Source: Dirofilaria immitis
Taxonomy: Eukaryota > Nematoda > Chromadorea > Rhabditida > Onchocercidae
DNA length: 64,000 bases
Assembly (NCBI GenBank): GCA_024305405.1
Contig: JAKNDB010000103.1
Location: 310,001 to 374,000 of the forward strand
Reading direction: 5' to 3'
Within the stretch, counting starts at the first letter, position 1, and every line of letters begins with the position of its first letter. Positions 25,119-37,100 of this stretch are shown in pieces. The notes beneath the pieces are model-generated. The model saw nothing but the letters and a program-made list of their open reading frames with translations, searched no databases and was not told the origin of the DNA. The translations under genes were made by a program, and so were the position numbers.

Positions 25119-28100
25119 AAAGAGAAAATATATATATAATCAAATAAAATTGATACCTCAACATCTTCAGCAGCTTTTTCAATTTTTTGCCTTATAGTAT
25201 CGATAGCAGGAAGATAAATAGGTAAATTTTGTCGTATAATTTGTTCCTCATCTATTATTTTTTGTAACATTTGCATTATCTGATCTTGTAATCGTTTCAA
25301 CATATCTATATCATTGATTGCTGTCATATATGATTGCGGTTGTGAATAGCTAATAAATAGTTTCTCGATATTATCCATTATTATTCGTATTTGATCTTCT
25401 AATTCATTTTTAGCAATTTTCCAATCATTTAGTGATTTCAGATGATTTGCGATAGAATCCCGTAAAACATGTAGCTTATCAGTAAGAGATATTGCTTCAT
25501 TCAACATTTTTTCCATATCAATATGCTGTTCGTTAGTTATGATACTGCGATCAAAATCTTTCAACTTATCCAATGTTGAAGATAAGAATTGTTCCAAATT
25601 TTCAATATTTTTCACTTTTTCTCCAATATCTTCTTCATTATCAACATTTTTTAGATCTATATCATATGTAAGCAATTGATTGCCCAACGATAATTTTTCT
25701 TCTAGCTTTGCAAGCTCTAATTGTATTATTGTTATTTGTTCTTTTTCCGCTAGCTTGTCATCCAACTTTTCTGTAAAAGATGATTTTATTAATGATTTAA
25801 GAATATTACATGAAAATATAATTGCTATAAAAATGATCATATTATAAAATGTGAAAAAATAAATAAATAAAAATAAAAAAATAATCCATATTTATTTTAA
25901 TTTAAAGAAGTAAATTTACCTTGCATTTCTCAGCGAATTTTTGCGTATTTTCAAGTTCAGAATGAAGAGATGGAAGATTTATATTCCCTAAATGTGAACG
26001 AGAAATAAGCTCATTCATTGGTGGCAAAATTTCATCTATTGTTTCATTTAGCGCTGATTCAAATGCATTAATTTGTTCATCAATCTGTTCCATTTTCATT
26101 TGTTGATTTTTGCTCTCCAGCTTTTCCAATTCCTGCAAAAGTGTCGTTATAAAATAATAAAGAAATTCAGTAACAAACACTTCAGATAAATTATGTATAC
26201 TTATCGGCTGTTTTGTACTGACCTGTTCATGCACGATATTGCCGGGAACTACTTCATCCACTGCATCAGTTTCATCAGTGATACAAATATTGACATCTTG
26301 CAATTTTTGCTTCAATTCTAACAGATCATTTTCTTTAATGGTGGATGGACGTAGTAGCTCATCCTCGACAACCTACAAATATTAGATTTGGATTTTCCCG
26401 TGCAATATTTATGTTTATATTACTGTATTGTAAATTTTTCTTTGTCAGCAGATATTTTGAAATGCTTTATTCCAAATTTTATGGTATTTTGAAATATAAG
26501 TTCGATTGGAATTTCGTGACCTGAATTATCGTTGTTACTGTTCTGGAAACCATAAGCATAATTTTCTTCCGTTTTGAGCAATTACCAAGAGTTGCATCAG
26601 GCGAAAGGCTTTCTAACATGTTCTCTACATATTTCCGCTGTTGCGAACATTGCATTCGTAGTAAATTCAAGTCCGACTGCACATATTCCAACTGATTTCG
26701 AACCTAATGACTTATAGACTATTCATTTGGATTTTTTCAGGATAAAATCCATTTTTCGAATTGATTTATTATCATTTTGTTGCAATCTACATATTGATAA
26801 GGCAAATGCGAAAAAAGCTATTTTTACAGTCTATTATCCTCCAAAAAGAAGAATAGAGGTAACAATTCTCCTGGTGTGTATGAATTACGTAGCAATATAT
26901 AAAGTCAAATGAACATACATCATGAATAACATCTCGAGCACGCTGATCAATATCAGTATTGAGTTGATTAAGCTGTTTGGTGATATTCTCGTAATTTGCT
27001 TGTAACGCTATCTCATCATCTACTTCTCTTTGCAGTTCCCGAAGAAATGTCTATGAAATTATAATACTATACTTTTCGATGTACGTCCAAAAATTGCTTT
27101 ATTTTTAGAGCTAATATTCGAATTATTTTGATTAAATAACTCTCCTACTGAAAATAAAACCATTTTTGTTTTGGCTAGTTCTTTTATCACAAGTTCACAT
27201 TAAAATCAGATTTTCAGGAACGATTAAATTTGAAATGTCATAAGTTCAACTGCTTTCGACGTGTTGCTATGTAATTACGATTGATTGATCGTTACAACTG
27301 AAATGATTTTGCAGTTTTGAAATTTGTTACAAATAAAAATTACAAACCATAAATGGTTCTTCCAGCGAATGTAGATGTAGCGCTAATGACCGAACGACAG
27401 CTAAATCATCACCGGAAACATTACGTAAAAGATTATCACAAGCAATGTCCAAATGGCACCTTCTTTCATTGAGATCCTTTAAGAGAGATTGATTAACTTC
27501 CTGAACTTCAAAGAGACTTTTCAATTTCAATAGAGTCCATTCAAAAATATTAAAAAAAAAAGTAAAAACTGAATAGTTCTATCAAACTGGTTTTTATTTC
27601 ACATAAATTCTTGGATGGCAAATTCATATCATACAATATATTATTTTCTACATAAAAACTAAAAATGTAAGATTGCCAATACAATTATTGGTATGCCGGT
27701 ATCTACATTATTGTCCATTAGACTTTTCTTTCAGAATTTATTGTTCGATGGTATAATCACCACTCCTAGAAAGACTTTTGTTGAACTAAAAAATCAGAGA
27801 AAAAGGAAAGAATGAAATAAATACGATAATTTTTTTATGTCGGCTTGAGCGCTGCTTAATGGTTTCAATGATCGAGCGTAATCGGCATTTAGCGTACTCA
27901 ATGAATTGGCTAATAAATTTAATTCCGAATCAATATCTGACAATATAGGCTGTATTTCAGGGTTCCTTTGCTTGTAATACCCGTTGTGTCTAAAATTAAC
28001 AACGTCAGAATAAAAAAATCATATTCATCAAATATAAAATCTAAAAATTGTATGAAAATCGAATTTATTTTTATTGTCGTGATAAAATAACAATAACAGC

Positions 28101-31100
28101 TATTCTCTTACTTAACCTTTCTCATGCTTATCAGTCGCAATCAGATAGTGATTTTAGGCCCATTCAGCACTCAGCTTTCGAAATTTCGAAAGAAACTCAT
28201 TGTCTAATTCAAATTTTAAAATCTAAGTCCTATAACTACTAATTAAAACACTGCTGATTTGGAACAATCTTCATGAATAATACTACTGCCAACTTCTATT
28301 TTTTCCTAAGCTTTCTTCATACATCTGAAATTCATTTTGCACAATGTTTTAATTCTTTTCAACAGCTATCTTTTCTATATCCTATGATATGCTTCATATT
28401 GAGCATTACGATTTATATTCTTTAGCTTACTGTATTTTCAAAAGAATTTTTGAGAAAACAGAAACTCTGCCAAAAATTAAAGGAGTTATTTCTAGTCTGC
28501 TTGCTCTCATAATAATTATGAATCAGAGCTAGCTCACATAATGAATTCAAAAATTGTTGTTATCACAGAGAATCAATACAATAGAATTTGAAAGCAAAGG
28601 AAGATGAAGAATTTCTATGTGGAAAATATTGAACAGAAATATGAATCAAAAATTTTAGAGAATTCAAAACTTCGGAAAAAATTACCAAAGCGTAAGCAGA
28701 ACTAGTTCCCTCGTGCGATGCCAGTTCCGCATGATCCACATAACATATCTCATCTTCATCAGTTCCAGAGGTAGATAACGAACTAATAGAAAGCTGTAAA
28801 AATAAAATGATTAAGGTCACTAAAGAATTTTCAACAGTTTTTTCGTTTTTTTTTAATATGATCATAATATTCTGATACAAGATACAGTAATTTTTTTCTT
28901 ATTTATCCCATCGTCGCTTATCTCCAAAACTTAGTGTTGCTGCCTCATTAGTTTGAATTCTTTAATTCAACGCCCGTTTTATAGATTTCGGATGAATTTC
29001 TATTATTCATTTTCTTTTCTGGATTACCTTAATTTCAAGCAATTTTTTAATCCCTAAAATGAGTGAAATACTATGAGCTGTAAAACCTCAGAAGCAGATG
29101 TGCATAGAGAATGTGATCATCGAAATAATGGAGTGATTCATTCTTTTGTATTTAACCATAAGTTCAGTGGCCTAACGCTGCAATAAATGATTTATGATTG
29201 AAATATACCTGAGAGAGCATCGACGACGAGCGTAAATTTGAGAGATTTGTTAAAGCTCCTTCTTTTTCAGAAAAATTCCTCAAGTCACTTCGATGCAACA
29301 ATGCATAATACCGATCACATTGAATTTTAATTTCACTTGAATGCACTGGATTAGGTTTGGAATTTAAAAATTTATCAACCAATGTCTGATGTGATAAACA
29401 CATATTGTGAATGCTCCGAAGTCTGAAAAATATATTAATGTTGTGAGATATTGAAATTAATTCGGAATGACAAATTCAAGCATACATGAATTCATTCAAA
29501 AAAATTTAGGATTTGAAGCATTTATAAAATTCAATAACTTGAAAAAGCTTTATTATAAAAGTACACAAAAACTTTTGATCACGAATCTTAAATAGGAAAA
29601 TAAAATCTCACACTTAGCTTTGTCATATATTTTATGATCATTTTTACAGAGAATAGATTTACTTCTTCATGAAAACCTTAGAACATCCCTCATAAAACAA
29701 CGAAACGAACTTTTCTGCTTGTTCGATTACAGTACCCAAAGACTGCGCTTGATTAAGATCTTCTTCCATTAAATCAATCCACTTAGCAAATGCCGCTAAC
29801 TTTGCAGATATTCGTTGTTCACGACGTTTAGATTTAGCAACTCTGTTTTTGAAATATATAATTCGCTCATCAAAACTGGCCGCCTTTTTGACAAGCTCAT
29901 CAAGCAATCCTCTCCATTGGATATTGCTGTCTTTCATTAGTGTTGTTAACTAAAAATTTATATTAAATGAGGAAAAAAGGCTTTGTTGGGCGTACTTAGC
30001 TTTAAAATATGGAACCAAGATGGGAGAAAAAGTAGCTGTAAAAGGATGCATGATGAATTTAAAATAGCGGCATAATCTTATTCGGCAATCATATTTCAAA
30101 ACAATGATTTCTCACTATTTATGATTCTCTGGTGTTAAAAAGACCTTCTTTCTAAATCAAATATGAATTCCCTTGCATAAATAAATTCACTGTTTAATTC
30201 AAACTGTTTTTGTATCTAAACCAAAAAAACTGAAAACTGAAGTCTTTTCGAAAAAAGATAGACAGTGAGGTAATTGAGTCAATAGGAAATAGGAAAAAAA
30301 GCTGTATAATTTTTACGAACCAATTTTTAGAATCTACTGTACAATTATTTGGCTGAATAACTGTCACATTCCTTTATGCAGCAGTCGATAATATTCAAAG
30401 TCAAATATAAAGCGAATACAGGCCTGATCAAGTTCTTTTTTCCATGGAATCCACTTCATGACTTCGTCAATTTTAAAAGCATCCAAATTTTGGTCATTCA
30501 TATCACGCTCAATAATTGTTTCCAGTTGGTCTTCTTTTTGTGCAAGGATAACTAACGATCTTTCCATACAGTCTTCCACTGTTGCTCGTCGGACTTCTTG
30601 TCTCTTATCCATTATTCGTTTCAGCTTCGAAAGAATCTCAAAATGAAGATTTTTCATTTACTATTCTTATTTTTCGTCATTTATTGTTTAGTTATGCTTT
30701 AGTCACTTTATTTCCTTATTCTTTGGCGATTCATCCATCCTATCTTTATTTGCTACTTTATCATATGATTAAATATTATCTTTTCATTATTCAATTCCAT
30801 ACTTAAAAAGAGAATACTAGAATGCTTTGGAATCGAACCAATATTTGATTCAGATAATATAAGCTTACAAGAATTCTGAGATATAACTACTCGCATAATA
30901 CAAAACATATCGTTGATAAATAACAAATTGTGTATTACAGAGAAGAAAAAGCAGTTAAATCATAATTTTCCTACTTCAGTGATTCTAACTACTTTATCGC
31001 ATATATTTTCATTAGTAATCATATTTACTATAATTTACAAATTCTCATATGGCTGCGAATATCAAATCAATTCAGCTGTTAAACTTTGATATTTAGCAAT

Positions 31101-34100
31101 TTTTTACTTACATCGTTTGCTTTAGTTTTCTCATGAGCGGTAAGATCGTCAGCAATTGCGACAAGTTGAACCATCAACTCAGTTTCTTTCTTGCCATTCT
31201 CCTATATTTTGTTTTACAAACTTACTCGCAGCGCTTAATAATTTTCTTTTCAGAAAAAAAATCAAATTTTATCAAGTCGTTGAAACATGGATTACTTAAT
31301 TTCCTAGAATACGTTGAAAGATTCATAATGCCACGAAATTCGGAAACTAGTCGATGTGAATTTGTAAACACTACATGCCGCTAATAAGCTTCACGAAATT
31401 CGTGGTCATTGTTTGCGATGAATGAAATTAAATGGAAAAAATACCAATGAAACAGTGATGAAGTCAACGACATCATCCAAATGTTCACAGCTGTGAATAT
31501 CCGTGAAGAATGCATTCTCCAACTGATTCGACACATCGAAAAATTCTTGAAAACGGTTCGAAAGCCATATCGACTCTTCCTGCACTTAATAACCGAATAA
31601 ACATTTTAATCGACTGTTTGATTTGATTCTAGCCCTATACAGTCAAATCTCTCTGCATTGAAAATTCCAAACTATGAGAACTAAAATAAAAAGGCGTCCG
31701 GGTAGATTTTTTGTCTTAAAATAAAAAAGAGAAAAATTCTCACTGTAGAACCGCCACCCAGAGGAATATTTTTAATTCTGTTTAAGGCATCAACAACCGA
31801 TATATCAGAGATTGTCATATTGGCGTCAAGTTGACATGCTGTAAGTTCTTTTCCCAATTTATCCAATTTATCAAATACTGCACACATTTCGTTCGTCTGC
31901 AAAAAAATTCCATGACAAAAGGAAATGTCGATATAGACACATGGAGTAATGTTTTCTGAAGAAAACGCAATTTTAAAAATATATGCAAAAGGCTAAAAAT
32001 GTCTGATTTAAAGCCGACAAAATGCATAGAAAGTGAAATATTAAGATATAAAATAATTAGTACTTAAACATACAATTCGATACATATCAATTTTTACACC
32101 GACCGAGGCTTCATGCATTGTTCTGAGTAACGTATCCTCAGCATCTTTAACAAATTTTTGGAATTCTTTGCACTTGAGTAGAAGAATCTTTCGCTTTGCC
32201 ATAAAATCTACCAGCTTATCCAACTGTAGCACAAGAAATCGCAATCTGTAAGTACATCGGCAAATCTAGCTTTTATTGTAAAACAAATTCTCGTAAATTG
32301 AGGAATTCATCCAGCGGTATGAAATTTTTAAAAAACTCTAACTTTTCCTTAATTCGATCACATTCTAATTGAAAAAAGATGATTGGATCGATTCAAATTG
32401 CGAGCACAAAGCATTCGCTTCAGGTGCACGTTCGTTTTCAATAAGTTTTAAAAGCTCTTCAAGCCTTATACATACATCTTCGATCTGAAATTTTTGCATT
32501 AATATACTAATAAATTTCTCTTCATTCTTTTATCAAGCAATTATTCCCAATTAGTACCTTTTTCGTTTCGGAAAAACTTGAATAATCACTCATAATAACA
32601 AACAATCAATGCAACTAAAATATTTTTTTCATTTAGTATGAAAAAATATTCCTTTCATTTAGTATAAAAACAATCTTTTCATCCAGGAGTTCCTTAAAAA
32701 CTCCAAAAATCAAATGTTTAAATTAGTTTAATATTCAAAATTAATTTTATTTCATGATTTCTACGTAGCCCACCTGTAAACTAAATGTGAAATACATTGC
32801 AATATCCATTACAGATCCTTAAATTCTTCGTTAAGTGAAAAATACAATATCCGATAGGTTAACTTGGGCATTGCGAAAAATGAAAAGTAACATCTTAAAT
32901 TATCCTATAAGGTTTCGATCTTAGTAAAAATCTAAAAGTTGGATAGAAATTTCACAGCGCCTTATACTCATAAAATTAAGAAAATCTAAATGGAGGAATA
33001 TACCGTATAAACGATTGATGAAATAAAAATAAAATTTGGACACCGTACCGAAAAACAAAATTTTCGAAAATTCTTCAGAAAAATTAAGATTTCAAGGAAC
33101 CTGATGTGATGTAATCGAATTCCATTGTTCATTTTCTTGTTTAATGGCATTTAGTGCTTCATAGAAATGTTGCAAACCAGTGAAGAGATCCATTTTTCTT
33201 GTAAAATTTTTGGGCCTCCTTAACTGCTATAAGAAAATCCGAAAGCTTTGATTCGTCACTCGGTATTTCTTGTGCCTCTTGTTCGTAATTCTGAAAACAG
33301 GAATGAGGATGTATGATGAAAAACAAGAAGTGAAAATATTTGAATAGAGACAATAATGAAAACCAGATTTCAAGTCCAACAACAATATTGCTAATCTCGA
33401 AAAAATTCATTAATTTCTTTAATAAAAGAAATTTGAAACGAAGGAACGAAGAAAAATTTTCAGCATCCAAAAATTTCTTTTTAGAAAATAAAAGGCAGAT
33501 GTGAAAGCAGAGGGAAAGCTGAGCTCGATGAAAGAAAGCAGTGAAGTGTTCTTAAATATCAACAAATGTCTTTTCAAGTAAAAGCATTTTGGAATAAGAA
33601 AAAGACCCGGAGAGGTTGTATCACATGCAGTATTTTCAGTAAAGATATTATCAATTGCGGAAATCTCATCATCAAGGCTAAACCCGAATTTAGCAAAAAT
33701 CTCATAAGAAAATGAAGAAAAAAATTTTAATGTCTTTCCAAACTAAAATTACTATGAATTTCCTGTTAGACATTTCAATACAAAAAAAAAATTGAGGGAT
33801 GAGGTCTAATGAATTAATTTTTGAAGGAAGTTTGCACTTTTTAATCAGCGAAAATTTTTAGTTTGCTAATTTGAAAGTGAACTTCAAACCTCGGCAACAA
33901 TCGACGGAACAGGGAAGGATTTGAACGTTCCAATATAGTAGAAGGATTAAATATAAACACATCATTAATTTCTCCTACCAATCACAACAAAAGTTTAAAT
34001 TTTGAAAATATTACCTTTCTCCCTCCTTTCATACTTATACAATGATCGCCTAACTTTAAATAAATAGGGGATAATATGAGAATATGAATAAATAAATAGA

Positions 34101-37100
34101 TGTTTCGATATGGACTTTTCTGTTCTTCAAATGTCAATTTTGCGCAAGTTTGCAGTAAATTTGAAGTTTAAATTAGACTCAAAGCTCAGAAAAATATCAC
34201 TCAGAACATTTTTTCTTACTGTATGAAAAAGTACTAGGACATACAGTAGTCAGTACATATCCCTCAAGTTCAAAAAATATGAATTTGAATGCTATCTCAC
34301 GAAATAGCTCAGTCACTGTTTTCGCTTCGATCTTTCCGAAACAGTCATGGGGTTTAATCTAAATTATTTTCCCAAAAGCTTTTATGACTTAGAATTTCAT
34401 GATACTTAGGTATGTCTTAACTAATGTTAGTTTTCAAAATGCCTATTAAATTCGAAATCAAATAAGGTATATCGTTTACTAGAGAGATAAATCTGATGAA
34501 ATTATGGTGCAAATTGAAAATTTTATGAAAATAATGGAATGATCAATCATTTCAAAAGCAAAAGCATATGGTGGAAGAGGCTGAAATAAAAATACAACCC
34601 AGTGGAATCAATGGAGAAGTGATAGGAGCAGTCTAGAGAATCGTTAATGCTGCTTTAGCAAGCTCACAGAGACAATGAATCTCATACACGTTACGCCATA
34701 AACATTTTTTCTAATTGAACCCAGTTAACCAGTTGAATTTATATATTTAGGTCAGAAGTTAGTGAGATTGAAATAGGCAAAGCTGCAGTTTAGTAAGATC
34801 AGCTAGGCATTCAATTGAAACAAATCTCGAAAGTTTTGTTACGTTAGGTCCACTAATTTAGGTCTCCAGAAAGAATTCATTGCTTCCACTACATCACATG
34901 CTTCATCTATTTTCAGCGCAGCACGAATAAATTTATAGCTTGCATTTTCTTAGCGAAATGGTACTTGATCAGAACCACTGTGAAGTTTCTTATAATAATT
35001 TTTACCGGATATTTTGCTGAAACTTCTAAATGAAAATTATTCGGCACTTCCATATATTACACATTTGAAGCATTTTTTTCTCGATTTTTTTATAAAATCA
35101 GTCAGCCCTAACATTAGCGATTTTTGTTACAATTTTTCAATTATTTCCAACTAAAAATTGTAGCTGTAAATCAGTAAATCCTACTCTGGAGACAAAAACA
35201 TAGGATGACTTGAGATCTATTTAATTTAATCATAAAAGCGCACATTTCATGCTATTGATTCTACCATAAAGTTTTATTGCTGAAAAGAGCTTCTAATAAA
35301 TCCTATTCTACATCAAATTATATGCCTTTATTTTTTTAATTTTGAAATAAACTATGACTAAGAAATAATTAAATATATAGGCATGGAAATATAAACTAAG
35401 AAGAGGAACGAAATATCCTGTATCAAATAATTAACTCCATTTTCTATAAAAAATCGGTCAATTTTTAAGAAAATTTCATTAAAATATATAAATAAAAAAA
35501 TATCGATAATAAGACTATAATTGGATTGGAAGGCCAAATTTATGAATGTTACACTAACTAGTAATATAAGAAAAATAATTTTATTCATTTTTATTTACCC
35601 ACTTTAAGTTTTTTAATAATTCTTATCTCATTCCTATCTCATTCCCTTTCCTTTCATTTAACTTCTTTTCATCTGAATTATATTTTAATTTCATAATTAA
35701 ATTCACAAGATAATCAATCGTTTTGCTTAAAACTTTCAAAAATGAATCATTTTGTATTGGGGAAACTATCTAATTCTACAATCAGTATCAGAAGTTTGTC
35801 CATCAATTCACACAGATCGAAAAAGCAGTCATTTGTTATTTTGTTTAAAAGTGTTACGAAAATAGATCGACAACAAACATACACACATATACCCCATCAC
35901 ACATACAGAACAAATATAACAGACCTGAAGAATGTCAACAGCAAGCGGCACATCCGTTTCGCCAACCATCAAGAGTTCGGTGATTTGCTGCTCCGCCCTT
36001 GCGAACGATTCTGCAATGGCTGTACGAAGTTCCTCCTCAATTTCTTTCTGACAACAATTTCGAAGACTTGTGACATTAGGATCGACGATATCCATGCACT
36101 GTTGACTTAGATGGTCTATTTCTGTATTTAACAACATCAGCTCTGACAAGCGTGGATTCTTGACTAACTTGTTCCGAAGTACTTCGATTGCGTCATGAAT
36201 CATTTTCAGTTTGCTAATAGCTTCTTTTTTTGATGACATTCTTTCTCAAGTCTTTCTTTCTCATTCTTGAATTCATCAGATATAAGTATGGAAGTACTGT
36301 TAGCTGCGGAGCAAATGATCTCCAGGTGGGTGTCGATTTCGGTGACATTATTTGTCCAGATTTTAATATCTTCCCAGCTTTCTACAGACTGTTCTAGAAG
36401 TTTCTTTTTCTTAGTCAATGCCGCTGCTCCGGTCTGAAAATTGCATTTTTTTTTAAAGTGGAAATTAGGATGAATGAAATTCTCAATTTTTTAAAATTTC
36501 CCAAAACTAGTCACCTTACGGTTGACCAAACGGAAGTCCCAAAAGTAAGATATAGATCTTACTATAGAGATATCTCTCTTCGAATGTTCATGCTGTCACA
36601 TTTAATTTTGTAATATGTTAGACAAACTATTTTTTTTCATTTTTTATTATTTCAATTTTTAGAAATAGCCTTCGTTTCAATTTTTTTTTCTCTCTTTTTC
36701 CCTTTTTTTTCTTACTTCATTTCCCGATATGCTACAAAACACGAGTTTCCCAAGTAAAAGTTAATTTCGAATGGGAAAGAACGAAAGAGAAGTGTAAAAA
36801 ATGAACGAATGTCTGGATATTTACACATTACCGTCTAAAAATTTCATTAAAAAAATAAAATCAATCGTGCCAAAGAAAAGAGGAAGCAGGTGCGGTGGGT
36901 AAAGATTCAAAAGGATTTATACTCACTATAAATGATGAATTATCTGCAGTTTTGATACCTATTTCTATCTTCTATACTACTTATCAGATAGAGGATTTAT
37001 GATAACGAATAAATTCCTTTTCCCGCTGTAATTTTTTCATCTCGAAAGTTACTGCTAATATATTTGATATCCCGACAAAATTTTTCATGCAGAAAATTCT

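Larger units (their letters stand above)
7154..26084 (-). repeat. Tandem array of ~5.09 kb units inside anc-1 (3.7 copies)
   Basis: Four head-to-tail copies start at 7154, 12247, 17336 and 22423, with spacings of 5093, 5089 and 5087 bp; the last stops at 26084 after 3662 bp. Exons and introns are both near-identical: apart from homopolymer and microsatellite length changes I noticed no substitutions by eye. On the coding strand each unit has exons a (146 codons), b (94), c (224), d (205), e (723) and f (44), all phase 0, about 1,436 residues of charged Asn/Glu/Leu-rich coiled coil. The left edge falls inside the intron between f and a; the right edge falls inside exon c. C. elegans ANC-1 also carries near-identical tandem repeats, so the array is likely biological, but the copy number could be collapsed in assembly. 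Confidence 0.95.

Noticed and set aside
7154..26084. Interpreting the tandem array as a mobile element or satellite
   Set aside because: No transposase, reverse transcriptase, terminal repeats or target duplications; the units are exons and introns of a single gene in one continuous frame.
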